A DNA stretch of 64,000 nt, from NCBI RefSeq assembly GCF_002209535.1, contig NZ_NJIG01000005.1:62001-126000 (forward strand). Reading direction: 5' to 3'. The translations under genes were made by a program, and so were the position numbers. Below the pieces are notes generated by a model that saw only the letters and a list, made by a program, of their open reading frames with translations, ran no database searches and was not told where the DNA came from. This DNA is from Achromobacter marplatensis (GTDB lineage Bacteria > Pseudomonadota > Gammaproteobacteria > Burkholderiales > Burkholderiaceae_B). Each line of letters opens with the position of its first letter. The stretch's first letter is position 1. Of the stretch, positions 25,243 to 34,327 are shown piece by piece.

Positions 25243-26271
25243 CTACTTGGAAGACGGGAAACGGTGCGATACGCCCATGCGGCAGGCGATCTGGAAGGCT
25301 TGCCAGGTGGCCTCCACGTTGGCGCGGCCCTGGCCCGCGATGTCGTAAGCGGTGCCGTGCGCAGGCGTGGTGATGGGGATCGGCAGGCCGCCCTGCACCG
25401 TCACCCCACGCGCGAAGCCCAGCAGCTTGATCGCGATCTGACCCTGGTCGTGGTACATGGTGACGATCGCCTGGAACTCGCCGGCCTGCGCTCTCAGGAA
25501 GATGGTGTCGGCGGGGAACGGTCCCTGCACGGGCAGCCCCTCCTCGTTCAGCTGGCGCACGGCGGGCGCGATGATGTCGACCTCTTCGCGGCCGCACGTG
25601 CCGCCGTCGCCGCCGTGCGGATTGAAGGCGGCCACCGCCACCCGCGGCGCGGCGATGCCGTTAGCCTGGAGCGACCGGTAGATCAGCCGCGTGGCCGCCT
25701 TGATGCCGTCGATGCTGAGCGCCGCTGCGGCGTCCTTCAGCGGAATATGCGAGGAAACCCGCGACGTCCACAGCTCGCCCAGCGTGTTGAATTCACAGAA
25801 GTAGCCGGTGACGCCCAGGTACTGCGCGAAGTGGTGCAGTTCGTCGTCGTGCTTCAAGCCGCCCAGCTTCATGGCGAACTTGTTCAACGGCGCAAAACAG
25901 ATCGCATCCACATGCTCGGCGCGCGCCGCATCCATGCAGGCATCCAGCACGCGCAGCACCGATGCGCCGCCCGCCGCCTGGGGCTGGCCCACGGTGACCT
26001 GGTCGGGCCGGATCGTATCCATCTCCAGCCACGCCGGCACGCAGGTGTCCGGCCGGTTGCGCACCGCCTCGAAGCTGTCCACCGCCTGGGTCGCCACCTG
26101 AACGCCCGCCACGCGCTGGCCTTCGCGCCATAGCCAGGCATCGCCCACCAGCACGATGTTGGCGCGCTGGCAGGCCTCCGGCTTGGCAAGCAGGCGGGCG
26201 ATCAGTTCGGCGCCGATGCCGGCGGGGTCGCCCAGGGTCAGGGCAATAACGGGTTGCGGTTGCGGGTTCAT
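25243..26271 (-). CDS. PdxA family 4-hydroxythreonine-4-phosphate dehydrogenase-like protein (PdxA2 type)
   Basis: Metal-dependent NAD(P) oxidoreductase of 342 residues, PdxA family. It has the start IALTLGDPAGIGAELIAR, the metal/substrate motif TMYHDQGQIAIK, NPHGGDGG and the C-terminal PAHGTAYDIAGQGRANVEA. True PdxA acts in vitamin B6 synthesis, but this copy sits in a sugar-acid operon, where PdxA2 paralogues act on 4-phospho-threonate/erythronate. The DUF1537 kinase that normally accompanies PdxA2 is not in this window. The ATG at 26271 is chosen at the family start; the frame runs further upstream into the Bug gene. The gap to the Bug gene is 7 bases. Confidence 0.83.
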   Translation of the reverse strand: MNPQPQPVIALTLGDPAGIGAELIARLLAKPEACQRANIVLVGDAWLWREGQRVAGVQVATQAVDSFEAVRNRPDTCVPAWLEMDTIRPDQVTVGQPQAAGGASVLRVLDACMDAARAEHVDAICFAPLNKFAMKLGGLKHDDELHHFAQYLGVTGYFCEFNTLGELWTSRVSSHIPLKDAAAALSIDGIKAATRLIYRSLQANGIAAPRVAVAAFNPHGGDGGTCGREEVDIIAPAVRQLNEEGLPVQGPFPADTIFLRAQAGEFQAIVTMYHDQGQIAIKLLGFARGVTVQGGLPIPITTPAHGTAYDIAGQGRANVEATWQAFQIACRMGVSHRFPSSK

Positions 26272-26278
26272 GCTGGGC

Positions 26279-27265
26279 TCATTCCACGGAAATGTTGTTC
26301 TTCTTGATGATGCCGGCGTAGCGCTGGTTCTCGGTCTTGTGAAACTGCGCAAACTGTTCCTGGCTCATCGGGGTGATGTCCGCTCCGATCGCCAACAGGC
26401 GGGTCTGCGTTTCAGGCAACGCCAGGATCTGGTTGACGTCGTCATGGATGCGTTTCTGGATGGCGGCGGGCGTGGCGCTGGGCATGTAAATGCCGTACCA
26501 GGCGCTCATCTCGACGCCGGGCACGCCGGCCTCGGCCATCGTCGGCACTTCCGGCAGTTGGGCGTTGCGCCGTGCGCTCAGCACGGCCAGCGCGCGCACT
26601 TTGCCGCTTTTGATGTGGGGGATGACGGACGACGCGGTCTCGAAGGCGATCTGCACCTGACCGCCCATCAGGTCCACCATGGCCGGACCGCTGCCGCGGT
26701 ACGGGATGTGCGTCATCTGCACGCCGGTGGCGTCCTTGAACAGCTCCGCCGCGATGTGCTGGGTGCTGCCGGAGCCGCTGCTGGCGAAGTTGTATTCGCC
26801 CGGCTTGCTTTTGAGAAGCGCGATCAATTCCTGCACCGATTTCGCGGGCACCTGGTTGTTGACGACCAGGATGTTGGGCACCGCGCCCACGAACACCACG
26901 GGCGTCAGATCGCGGTCATTGTCGTAGCCCAGCTTCAGCAGATGGGGCGCAATCGCGTGGGCCGTCGACACGCCCATCACCATGGTGTGGCTGTCCGCCG
27001 ACTTCGCGGCCAGATCCGCCGCCAGCGTGTTGGACGCGCCGGGCTTGTTCTCGACCACGACCGTCTGCTTGAGCATGGGCCCCAGCTTGTCGGCCACGGC
27101 GCGCGCCATGGCGTCGGTGCCGCCGCCGGGCGCCGACCCGACCAGCAGGCGCAGCGGTTTGGTGGGCCAGTCGGCCGGTTGCGCCTGGGCGTGCGCCGGG
27201 CCGGGGGCCATGACGGACAGGCACAGGGCGCCGGCCGCCATCGCGGCCAATACGCGGATCTTCAT
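26279..27265 (-). CDS. Bug-type tripartite tricarboxylate transporter substrate-binding protein
   Basis: Periplasmic solute receptor of 328 residues of the Bug/TctC family, abundant in Alcaligenaceae. A signal peptide covers about residues 1-26 (ending AHAQAQ). The mature domain begins with WPTKPLRLLVGSAPGGGTDAMAR and contains VENKPGASN, FASSGSGSTQHIAAELF and HIPYRGSGPAM, the family ligand loops. AAGGAGA precedes the ATG. It leads the minus-strand operon with PdxA-like, dehydratase and aldolase genes, so it likely captures the hydroxy acid they degrade. No TctA/TctB membrane genes are nearby, as is usual for orphan Bug proteins. Confidence 0.92.
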   Translation of the reverse strand: MKIRVLAAMAAGALCLSVMAPGPAHAQAQPADWPTKPLRLLVGSAPGGGTDAMARAVADKLGPMLKQTVVVENKPGASNTLAADLAAKSADSHTMVMGVSTAHAIAPHLLKLGYDNDRDLTPVVFVGAVPNILVVNNQVPAKSVQELIALLKSKPGEYNFASSGSGSTQHIAAELFKDATGVQMTHIPYRGSGPAMVDLMGGQVQIAFETASSVIPHIKSGKVRALAVLSARRNAQLPEVPTMAEAGVPGVEMSAWYGIYMPSATPAAIQKRIHDDVNQILALPETQTRLLAIGADITPMSQEQFAQFHKTENQRYAGIIKKNNISVE

Positions 27266-27336
27266 GGTTGTCTCCTTGATGAATTCTTTGCCGCTGACGG
27301 GCAATTTGTTGTGAATGCATCTTAGGGAGAAGCTCC

Positions 27337-27354
27337 GTTTCCGTAAAATGAAAC
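27337..27354. promoter_or_regulatory. Candidate LysR operator between Bug and LysR genes
   Basis: GTTTC (27337-27341) and GAAAC (27350-27354) form an inverted repeat with an 8-base spacer in the 123-base divergent region, about 35 bases upstream of the LysR ATG. It fits the interrupted-dyad T-N11-A type of LysR sites; binding is inferred from position only. Confidence 0.4.
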
Positions 27355-27388
27355 TTTCGCACCAATCGTTCACCTCAGGCGATCAATC

Positions 27389-28315
27389 ATGGAACGCAAC
27401 CTGAATGTCCCGGCCCTGTTGGCCAGGCTGCGCATGCGGCAGGTCGTGCTGCTGCTTGCCATCGACGACCGCGGCACCCTGCGCGCGGCCGCGCAGCAAC
27501 TGAACATGACCCAATCCGCCGCCAGCAAGATGCTGCACGAGCTGGAATTGGCGCTGGGCCAGCCGCTGTTCGAGCGCGTGGGCCGCGGCCTGGCGCTGAC
27601 ACCCGCGGGCGAGTGCGTCATGGGGCATTTCCGCGGCATGCGCGGAACGGTGTCGTCGCTGGCCCGCGAATTGGATGAACTGCGGCTGGGCAGCGCCGGC
27701 AAGCTCTTCATCGGCAGCATCATGGCGGCCTCGCCCGGCCATCTGACCGATGCGCTGCTGCGGCTGAAACAGACGTACCCGCTGCTGGCCGTGGAAATTT
27801 CCACCGGCACCAGCGACCTGCTGATCGCGCAGTTGAACGAAGGCAAGCTGGATGTGGTGATTGGCCGCATGCTGACCCTGTCGGACCGCAACTACCTGTT
27901 CCGCCCGATCGGCGACGAGGCCTTGTCCGTCATCGCGGCGGTGGATCATCCGCTGGCCCGCAAGCGGCGTGTCGCTTTCGACGCGATGCAGGCCTATCCC
28001 TGGATCCTGCAGCCGCAAGGCAGCCCGATGCGGGACGTGATCGAACATGAGTTCCGGTCCCACAACACGGCCTTGCCGCCCGGGCTGATCGAATCCGCCT
28101 CCATCCTGACCACCACCAACCTGGCGATGAAGTCGCAGATGCTGGGCGTGATTCCGGAATCGGTCGCCAGCCGGTATGCCCGGCATGGCCTGCTGGCGAT
28201 CCTGCCCTACCAGATCCGGCAGTCGCTGGCGGCGTTCGGCAGCATCGTGCCGCGCGACCGCCCCTTAAGCGCGGCGGGGCAGCACTTTGTCGACTTACTG
28301 CATGAAAATGCGTGA
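27389..28315 (+). CDS. LysR family transcriptional regulator of the sugar-acid module
   Basis: LysR-type regulator, 308 residues. N-terminal winged helix (about 12-70, LRAAAQQLNMTQSAASKMLH and LGQPLFERVGRGLALTPAGE), then a periplasmic-binding-protein-like effector domain (about 95-300). It is divergent from the Bug-PdxA-dehydratase-aldolase operon with a palindrome between, the standard arrangement for LysR control of a catabolic operon. The likely inducer is the hydroxy acid or an intermediate. It resembles GbpR/CbbR-type regulators often seen beside sugar-acid genes. Confidence 0.92.
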   Translation: MERNLNVPALLARLRMRQVVLLLAIDDRGTLRAAAQQLNMTQSAASKMLHELELALGQPLFERVGRGLALTPAGECVMGHFRGMRGTVSSLARELDELRLGSAGKLFIGSIMAASPGHLTDALLRLKQTYPLLAVEISTGTSDLLIAQLNEGKLDVVIGRMLTLSDRNYLFRPIGDEALSVIAAVDHPLARKRRVAFDAMQAYPWILQPQGSPMRDVIEHEFRSHNTALPPGLIESASILTTTNLAMKSQMLGVIPESVASRYARHGLLAILPYQIRQSLAAFGSIVPRDRPLSAAGQHFVDLLHENA

Positions 28316-28403
28316 AGATAAGCGCCTGTTAGGGCAAAAATAGACACTGCGAGCAGTACAATCGAGGATTGCGCAATTCGCGCGTTTCACCTGAGGTACA
28401 CCC

Positions 28404-28745
28404 GTGAGTGCATTGCCCGCCTGTCCGAAATGCCAATCCGAATTCACCTACGAGGATGGCGGCGGCTACGTCTGCCCGGAATGTGCGCATGAATGGTCGG
28501 CGCAGGACGCCACGCCCTCGGACGACGACGCCCGCGTCTACCGCGATTCAGCCGGCAACGTCCTGCATGACGGCGACACCATCACCGTCATCAAGGACCT
28601 GAAACTCAAGGGGTCGGGCGGAGTGATCAAGATGGGCACCAAGGTCAAAGGCATCCGCCTGGTCGACAGCGACCACGACATCGATTGCAAGATCGACGGC
28701 TTCGGCCAGATGAGCCTGAAGTCGGAGTTCGTCAAGAAAGTCTGA
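28404..28745 (+). CDS. yjdM: PhnA/YjdM family zinc-ribbon protein
   Basis: Small cytosolic protein of 113 residues, YjdM (formerly PhnA) family. An N-terminal zinc ribbon is formed by [21 protein letters not shown] (four Cys in two CxxC pairs), followed by an SH3-like barrel with [20 protein letters not shown] and the conserved tail. The start is GTG at 28404, preceded by GAGG 7 bases upstream. Despite the old PhnA name it has no demonstrated phosphonate role and its function is unclear. A GC hairpin (28752-28770) follows the stop. Confidence 0.92.
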   Translation: MSALPACPKCQSEFTYEDGGGYVCPECAHEWSAQDATPSDDDARVYRDSAGNVLHDGDTITVIKDLKLKGSGGVIKMGTKVKGIRLVDSDHDIDCKIDGFGQMSLKSEFVKKV

Positions 28746-28751
28746 CGCGGC

Positions 28752-28770
28752 GCCCGCCAGATTGGCGGGC
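28752..28770. terminator. GC hairpin between yjdM and the cbb3 locus
   Basis: GCCCGCCA (28752-28759) pairs with TGGCGGGC (28763-28770) around a 3-base loop, just after the YjdM stop and downstream of the convergent cbb3 operon. There is no T-run on the plus side (CCCCTATCTC), so termination strength is uncertain. Confidence 0.4.
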
Positions 28771-28830
28771 CCCCTATCTCTCAGCCCCAGTCTTTCCCCC
28801 CTCCTCCCGTTCCACCGGGAGGCCGAGGGA

Positions 28831-29067
28831 TTACAGCGGGTCTTCCTCGGCCGCTTTCGGCATCAGGTAGGCCGTCAGCGTGCTGGACAAGCCGGCCATC
28901 ACCCACAACACGAAGAACGACACCGTGTAGAAGCCCATGCGCCCCGTGGGCACGTGCCCGAAGATCGCCACGTCCAACGGATCGATCAGCGCGAAGATCA
29001 GGGCGCTGCCCGCCGCAGCCGCCAGGAACGACGGCCACAGTATCCACATCAATGAACGCAAGCCCAT
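28831..29067 (-). CDS. Small two-helix membrane protein at the end of the cbb3 operon
   Basis: A 78-residue inner-membrane protein with two predicted helices (WPSFLAAAAGSALIFALIDP and FYTVSFFVLWVMAGLSSTLT) and a short acidic tail. I do not recognise a named family. It starts 13 bases after the FixH stop and is the last gene of the ccoNOQP-ccoG-fixH unit, so a role in cbb3 oxidase assembly or stability is plausible but not shown. Its length and helix spacing resemble other small accessory oxidase subunits. Confidence 0.7.
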   Translation of the reverse strand: MGLRSLMWILWPSFLAAAAGSALIFALIDPLDVAIFGHVPTGRMGFYTVSFFVLWVMAGLSSTLTAYLMPKAAEEDPL

Positions 29068-29080
29068 TTGTGTCCTCCCA

Positions 29081-29317
29081 TCAGGGATTGGCGCGCGCGG
29101 CGCCCGCGGCTTCGCCGGTCTTGGGCGCCGCCTGCTCGATCACCAGGCCGCGCTTGACCACGCCTTCCAGGATCGGCTCGTGCGTGAAGTTGCTGTAGGC
29201 GAAGTAGATCGTGATGAAGCACCCGATCATGGCCACGAACGGGCCAGCCATCAGGATCCAGGGCCACGGTTCGTAGTACCAGGGCTTGGGCGGCGGAGCG
29301 GATTGTGCGAGGGTCAT
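29081..29317 (-). CDS. FixH-like cbb3 oxidase assembly protein
   Basis: A 78-residue single-pass membrane protein: a short N-terminal arm, PWYYEPWPWILMAGPFVAMI leading into one hydrophobic helix, and a periplasmic tail. The PWYYEPWPW and ITIYFAYSNF features match short betaproteobacterial FixH/CcoH proteins, which associate with the cbb3 oxidase during copper insertion and maturation. Classical FixH is about twice as long, with an extended periplasmic domain that is mostly missing here. It follows ccoG by 20 bases in the same transcript. Confidence 0.75.
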   Translation of the reverse strand: MTLAQSAPPPKPWYYEPWPWILMAGPFVAMIGCFITIYFAYSNFTHEPILEGVVKRGLVIEQAAPKTGEAAGAARANP

Positions 29318-29337
29318 GAGGTTCGTCCTTTACGTAT

Positions 29338-30828
29338 TCAATCGGGCACGTAGAAGCTGGCGGGTTCGTCGGTTTCGATCGGATGGTTTTCGCCGTCGTG
29401 GCCGCGCGCGCGCAGCGTGATGGCATGCGCGCCTGGCGTGGCGCCGGCGGGCGCCCGGATCACCATCGGAACCAGCTTGTTGGCGGCGGGTTCCACTTCA
29501 ACCACGTCCGACCCCTGCTGGCCCGTCATCACAGCCAGTCCCGGCATGCCGTCTGCCGACAGGCGCAGGCGCATGGCGGTGTCAGACGTGTTGATGATCT
29601 GCAGGCGGTAGACGTTCTCGATCTGGCCGCCCGCCACTTCCCGGCCCAGCGCGCCGCGGTCGCGGATGACGTCCACCCGCAAGGGGTTGCGCATCGCCAG
29701 CGACGCCACGAACGCCACCGCCATGATCAGGATCAGCGTGCCGTAGATCAGCACGCGCGGGCGCAGCAGATGCGAACGCGCGCTTTTGGCGGACAGGCCA
29801 TCCTGCATGGCGCGGTCCGACGTGTAGCGGATCAGGCCGGGTTCATACTGCATCTTGTCCATGACCTGTTCGCATGCATCGATACAGGCGCCGCAGCCGA
29901 TGCACATGTACTGCAGGCCGTCCCGGATATCGATGCCGGTGGGGCAGACCTGCACGCACAAACTGCAATCCACGCAGTCACCCAGGCCGGCGGCCTTGTG
30001 GTCCACCTTGCGCGAACGTCCGCCCCGCGGGTCGCCGCGACGCTTGTCGTAGGTAACGACAAAGGTGTCGGGGTCCACCATCACGCTCTGGAAGCGGGCG
30101 TAGGGGCACATGTATTTGCACACGGACTCGCGCATGAAACCCGCGTTGCCCCAGGTGGCGAAACCGTAGAACAGCATCCAGAACCATTGCCACGGCCCCA
30201 GCTGCAAGGCGAACAGTTCATGGCCCAGTTCGCGGATCGGCGCGAAATAGCCGATGAAGGTGGACCCCGTCCACCAGGCCAGCGCGATCCACAAGAAGTG
30301 CTTGGTGATCTTCAGGCGAGCCTTGCGCCAGGTCCATGGGGATTCGTCCAGGCGGATGCGCGCGATGCGGTCGCCTTCGACCTTGCGCTCGATCCACATG
30401 AAGATTTCGGTGTAGACCGTTTGCGGACAGGCGTAGCCGCAGAACAGCCGGCCCGCCACGGCGGTGAAGAGGAACAGCGCCAGCGCCGAGATCACCAGCA
30501 GCACGGCCAGGTACACCACGTCCTGCGGCCACAGCACCAGACCGAACAGGTAGAACTTGCGTGCGCCCAGGTCGAACAGCACGGCCTGCCGGCCGTTCCA
30601 TTGCAGCCAGGGCAGCCCGTAGAAGATCAGCTGGGTGATAAAGACGAAGGCGATACGCCAGCGGGCGAAGATGCCACTGACGGATCGCGGATAGATCTTG
30701 CTGCGCACACCCGCCAGGGTCTGCTCCAGCGTTTCCTGGCCGGGACGCGGCGGCCGCGTATACGGTTGCCAGGGCGGCGGGTCTCCGCCAGGCGGCGTGC
30801 CGACGCTTGCGGTTGACCCATCTTCCAT
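29338..30828 (-). CDS. ccoG: cbb3 oxidase accessory protein CcoG (FixG), polyferredoxin
   Basis: Membrane-anchored ferredoxin of 496 residues used in cbb3 oxidase maturation, where CcoG reduces Cu2+ to Cu+. About five transmembrane helices in the first two-thirds (including YGLPWLQWNGRQAVLFDLGA and AGRLFCGYACPQTVYTEIF) precede two 4Fe-4S clusters: CVDCSLCVQVCP and CIGCGACIDACE. The C-terminal FixG domain is immunoglobulin-like and periplasmic (IENVYRLQIINTSDTAMRLR). It lies 75 bases after ccoP and before fixH in the cbb3 transcript. Confidence 0.95.
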   Translation of the reverse strand: MEDGSTASVGTPPGGDPPPWQPYTRPPRPGQETLEQTLAGVRSKIYPRSVSGIFARWRIAFVFITQLIFYGLPWLQWNGRQAVLFDLGARKFYLFGLVLWPQDVVYLAVLLVISALALFLFTAVAGRLFCGYACPQTVYTEIFMWIERKVEGDRIARIRLDESPWTWRKARLKITKHFLWIALAWWTGSTFIGYFAPIRELGHELFALQLGPWQWFWMLFYGFATWGNAGFMRESVCKYMCPYARFQSVMVDPDTFVVTYDKRRGDPRGGRSRKVDHKAAGLGDCVDCSLCVQVCPTGIDIRDGLQYMCIGCGACIDACEQVMDKMQYEPGLIRYTSDRAMQDGLSAKSARSHLLRPRVLIYGTLILIMAVAFVASLAMRNPLRVDVIRDRGALGREVAGGQIENVYRLQIINTSDTAMRLRLSADGMPGLAVMTGQQGSDVVEVEPAANKLVPMVIRAPAGATPGAHAITLRARGHDGENHPIETDEPASFYVPD

Positions 30829-30903
30829 TTGCTGCTCCGTACGGTAAGTCCAATGATGTGGGGGCCGCGAGACGCGCCCCCCACCTAAGCCCTGCTGTTC
30901 GCC

Positions 30904-31878
30904 TTACTTCGCCGCGTTGGCCGCAAGCGGCGCGGCCGGTGCCGCCGCGCCTTTCTCCGCGGCTGCCGGCTTGTTGTTCGACAGGCCCCACACCCACGCC
31001 GTCAGCACCTTGATCTGCTCGGGGTTCAGGATGTGCTCATGCGCCGGCATGCGGTTGTCGCGGCCGTCCAGGATCGTCTTGACGATCGAGGCTTCCGAAC
31101 TGCCGTACAGCCAGACGTCGTCCGTCAGGTTGGGCGCGCCCAGCAACGGGTTGCCCTTGCCGTCCACGCCGTGACAGGCCACGCAGAAATTGGCGAACTC
31201 GCGCTTGCCCCGGAACACGCGGATGTCGTCCGACGTCAAGCCCGACAACGAGCGCACGTACTGGGCGATGTCGCCGGCAGTCTTGGCGTCGATCGCCGCT
31301 TTCCAGGGCGGCATCACGCCGTGACGGCCCTTGGTGATGGTCTCCATGATGATTTCCGGCGAACCGCCATACAGCCAGTCGCCATCGGTCAGGTTCGGAA
31401 AGCTGGGGCCGCCCTTCGCATCAGAGCCGTGGCATTGCGCGCACGTATTCAGGAACAGGCGCTGGCCCATTTCCAGGGCGGCCGGATCCTGCGCCACCTG
31501 CGGCACGGTCATGGTCTCGAAACGCGCGTAGATCGGGCGCACGGCCTCGGCCATCTTGGCCTGGTGGCGCGCGACTTCTTCCGTGCTGCTGTAGCCCAAT
31601 TGGCCCTTGTACGAACCCAGGCCGGGCATGAAGAACAGGTAACCCAGCGCGAACACGCACGCCAGCAGGTACATCCAGGTCCACCAGGTGGGGACCGGGT
31701 TGTTGAGCTCGGTCAGGTCGCCGTCCCAGACGTGGCCGGTGTCTTCGACCTGGCCGTTGGCCGGCTTGTTGGTAAGCCAGCGGCGCTGCGTGTACAGCAG
31801 CCACACGCACCAGACCACGCCGCCCACGGCGACGACCGAGATGAAATACCCCCAGAAGCCATTAACGAAATCGCTCAT
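30904..31878 (-). CDS. ccoP: cbb3 cytochrome c oxidase subunit III, di-heme cytochrome c (CcoP)
   Basis: Membrane-anchored di-heme cytochrome c subunit, 324 residues, that feeds electrons to the catalytic subunit. Two transmembrane helices (FISVVAVGGVVWCVWLLYT and WTWMYLLACVFALGYLFF) precede two cytochrome c domains with heme sites CAQCH and CVACH and Met ligand regions (GVMPPW and NRMPAHE). The ATG at 31878 overlaps the ccoQ stop (ATGA) and is the family start; the frame runs on upstream through the ccoQ region. The tail is Ala/Pro-rich. Confidence 0.95.
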   Translation of the reverse strand: MSDFVNGFWGYFISVVAVGGVVWCVWLLYTQRRWLTNKPANGQVEDTGHVWDGDLTELNNPVPTWWTWMYLLACVFALGYLFFMPGLGSYKGQLGYSSTEEVARHQAKMAEAVRPIYARFETMTVPQVAQDPAALEMGQRLFLNTCAQCHGSDAKGGPSFPNLTDGDWLYGGSPEIIMETITKGRHGVMPPWKAAIDAKTAGDIAQYVRSLSGLTSDDIRVFRGKREFANFCVACHGVDGKGNPLLGAPNLTDDVWLYGSSEASIVKTILDGRDNRMPAHEHILNPEQIKVLTAWVWGLSNNKPAAAEKGAAAPAAPLAANAAK

Positions 31879-32051
31879 GACCGATTCGCTCCATCTTGTT
31901 GTGCCTGGCCGAACTCGTCGGGCAGGGCGAACGGCAGCATGGCCGATTCGCGGTTGGCGCTCTGGCGGCCGCGCGAGCAGGCCCACCAGACGATGCCGAA
32001 AAAGGTTGCCATCGAAATGGCGGTGACGATCGCGCTCAGGTAGCCCACCAT
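31875..32051 (-). CDS. ccoQ: cbb3 oxidase small subunit CcoQ
   Basis: Single-helix membrane protein of 58 residues, MVGYLSAIVTAISMATFFGI onwards, with the cytosolic sequence SRGRQSANRESAMLPFALPD. Length, the helix followed by a short polar tail, and its place between ccoO and ccoP identify it as CcoQ, which stabilises the cbb3 complex. It starts 2 bases after the ccoO stop, and its stop overlaps the ccoP ATG. The conserved LPF and acidic residue in the tail match the family. Confidence 0.9.
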   Translation of the reverse strand: MVGYLSAIVTAISMATFFGIVWWACSRGRQSANRESAMLPFALPDEFGQAQQDGANRS

Positions 32052-32053
32052 GA

Positions 32054-32791
32054 TCAGCCTCCCGTGGCCGCTTGCGCGGCGGGTTGCACGGCGGACTGCG
32101 CGGTAGGCGCTGCCGCCTTCTTGGCCGCTTCGGCCTTCCGGGCGTCCTCGGCCTGCTTGGCCTGGGCCTTGCGCACGCCTACGCCCAATTCCTGCAGGTA
32201 GGCGACCAGCGCGTCCTCTTCCGTCTTGCCCTCGATGGCCTTGGGTGCGGCCGCGATGTCGGCGTCGGTGTAGGGCACGCCCAGGGCGCGCAGGGCCCGC
32301 ATGCGCTCGGCCACGTTCTGGCCGGTAATGACCGTCTTTTCCAGCCACGGATAGGCGGGCATGTTCGACTCGGGCACTACCTTGCGCGGGTCGCGCAAGT
32401 GGATGCGGTGCCAGTCGTCGGAGTAGCGCTCGCCCACGCGCGCCAGGTCCGGGCCGGTGCGCTTGGAACCCCACAGGAATGGATGGTCGAAGACCGATTC
32501 CGCCGCCGTCGAGTACGAGCCGTAGCGCTGCACTTCCGCCGCCAGCACGCGCACTTGCTGCGAGTGGCAGCCGACGCAGCCTTCGCGGATGTATACGTCG
32601 CGCCCCATCAGCCGCAACGGGCTGTAGGGTTCGACGCCGGCAACGGGCTGGGTCGTGCTGTGCTGGAAGAACAGCGGAACGATCTGGACCAGCCCCGCGA
32701 AGGACACCACCAGGATGCTGGCGATGATCATCCAGCCGATGTTCTTCTCAAGCGTCTGGTGAGAAAAGAAGCCAGGTTTCTTGTTGGCCAT
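32054..32791 (-). CDS. ccoO: cbb3 cytochrome c oxidase subunit II, mono-heme cytochrome c (CcoO)
   Basis: Membrane-bound mono-heme cytochrome c, 245 residues. One N-terminal anchor helix ([20 protein letters not shown]) is followed by the heme site [10 protein letters not shown] and the Met ligand region [30 protein letters not shown] is the FixO hallmark. The Ala/Lys-rich tail after residue 205 is longer than usual. GAGGA lies 7 bases before the ATG. It is the second gene of the ccoNOQP cluster, with a 10-base gap to ccoN and 2 bases to ccoQ. Confidence 0.95.
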   Translation of the reverse strand: MANKKPGFFSHQTLEKNIGWMIIASILVVSFAGLVQIVPLFFQHSTTQPVAGVEPYSPLRLMGRDVYIREGCVGCHSQQVRVLAAEVQRYGSYSTAAESVFDHPFLWGSKRTGPDLARVGERYSDDWHRIHLRDPRKVVPESNMPAYPWLEKTVITGQNVAERMRALRALGVPYTDADIAAAPKAIEGKTEEDALVAYLQELGVGVRKAQAKQAEDARKAEAAKKAAAPTAQSAVQPAAQAATGG

Positions 32792-32801
32792 GATGTCCTC
32801 G

Positions 32802-34289
32802 TCAAACAGTAGCCGGCGCGGCGGTCGCAACGACCGGCGGGCGAGCGGCGTGGGGATCGTCCAGCGGAATGGCGGGGTTGACCGGTTGCGCGCCACGCAC
32901 CGTCTTCCACACGTTCCAGGCCATGACAAACACACCAGACAGGAACAACGTGCCACCCAGCAAGCGGATCAGGTAGTACGGGACGCGCGTCTTCAGTTCC
33001 TCGACGAAGCTGTAGACCAGCGTGCCGTCGGAAGCGGTATCGCGCCACATCAGGCCCTGCTGCACGCCGGCGATCCACATGGCAGCGATGTACAGCACCA
33101 CGCCGATGGTCGCGATCCAGAAGTGCAGTTCGATTGCCTTCACGCTGTACATCTTTTCGCGGCCGTACAGGCGCGGGATCAGGTAGTACAGGGAACCGAA
33201 GGAAATCATGGCGACCCAGCCCAGCGCGCCAGAGTGCACGTGGCCGATGGTCCAGTCCGTGTAGTGCGACAGCGCGTTGACCGTGCGGATCGACATCATC
33301 GAGCCTTCGAAGGTCGACATGCCGTAGAACGACAGCGCCGTCACCATGAACTTCAGGATTGGATCGGTGCGCAGCTTGTACCAGGCGCCCTGCAGGGTCA
33401 TGATGCCGTTGATCATGCCGCCCCAGGAAGGCGCCAGCAGGATCAGCGAGAACGTCATGCCCAGCGACTGGGTCCAGTCGGGCAGCGACGTATACAGCAG
33501 GTGGTGCGGACCCGCCCACATGTACGTGAAGGCCAGCGCCCAGAAGTGGACGATGGACAGACGGTACGAATAGATCGGGCGGCCGGCCTGTTTGGGCACG
33601 AAGTAATACATCATGCCCAGGAAGCTGGTGGTCAGGAAAAAGCCCACCGCGTTATGCCCGTACCACCACTGCACCATGGCGTCCTGGACGCCGGAGTACG
33701 CCGAATATGACTTCCACAACGACACCGGCATTTCGATGTTGTTGAAGATGTGCAGGATGGCGATGGTCAGGATGTACGAGCCGAAGAACCAGTTGGCCAC
33801 GTAGATGTGCTTGGACCGGCGCTTGATGATCGTGCCGAAGAACACGATGGCGTAGGCGACCCAGACCAGCGTGATCAGGATGTCGATCGGCCATTCGAGT
33901 TCCGCGTATTCCTTGCTGCTGGTGAATCCCATCGGCAGCGTGATGGCGGCGGCGACGATGACGATCTGCCAGCCCCAGAACGTGAAGGCGGCCAAGGGGC
34001 CACAGAACAGGCGGGCCTGACAGGTGCGCTGGACGACGTAGTAAGACGTCGTGAACAGCGCGCTGCCACCGAAGGCGAAGATCACCGCGTTGGTGTGCAG
34101 CGGGCGCAGGCGGCCGTAGCTCAGCCATGCGGTATCGAAATTCAACTGAGGCCAAATCAGCTGCGCGGCGATAAAAACGCCCACAGCCATGCCGACAATG
34201 CCCCAAACCACCGTCATGAGCGCGAACTGCCTCACGATCTTGTAGTTGAAGGTATCGGCCTTGCTTGCGATTGCGGCGCAATCGTTCAT
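32802..34289 (-). CDS. ccoN: cbb3 cytochrome c oxidase catalytic subunit I (CcoN)
   Basis: Heme-copper oxidase subunit with about 12 transmembrane helices, 495 residues, which reduces oxygen at high affinity in microaerobic conditions. Metal-ligand segments are visible: [15 protein letters not shown] (low-spin heme His), [13 protein letters not shown] (active-site His with the covalent Tyr system), [12 protein letters not shown] (His pair) and [11 protein letters not shown] (two His). The ATG at 34289 follows GGGGAAGGGTG; a GTG one codon upstream is less likely. The FNR/ANR box 67-80 bases upstream should activate it under low oxygen. Confidence 0.96.
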   Translation of the reverse strand: MNDCAAIASKADTFNYKIVRQFALMTVVWGIVGMAVGVFIAAQLIWPQLNFDTAWLSYGRLRPLHTNAVIFAFGGSALFTTSYYVVQRTCQARLFCGPLAAFTFWGWQIVIVAAAITLPMGFTSSKEYAELEWPIDILITLVWVAYAIVFFGTIIKRRSKHIYVANWFFGSYILTIAILHIFNNIEMPVSLWKSYSAYSGVQDAMVQWWYGHNAVGFFLTTSFLGMMYYFVPKQAGRPIYSYRLSIVHFWALAFTYMWAGPHHLLYTSLPDWTQSLGMTFSLILLAPSWGGMINGIMTLQGAWYKLRTDPILKFMVTALSFYGMSTFEGSMMSIRTVNALSHYTDWTIGHVHSGALGWVAMISFGSLYYLIPRLYGREKMYSVKAIELHFWIATIGVVLYIAAMWIAGVQQGLMWRDTASDGTLVYSFVEELKTRVPYYLIRLLGGTLFLSGVFVMAWNVWKTVRGAQPVNPAIPLDDPHAARPPVVATAAPATV

Positions 34290-34327
34290 CACCCTTCCCC
34301 CAAAGTAACAAATAGCTCCAGGCTCAG

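Noticed and set aside
24046..26133. A 695-codon plus-strand open frame antisense to the dehydratase and PdxA-like genes
   Set aside because: Typical GC-rich shadow: biased to His/Arg/Gly/Ala residues, no recognisable domain, no ribosome-binding site, fully overlapped by two well-supported genes.
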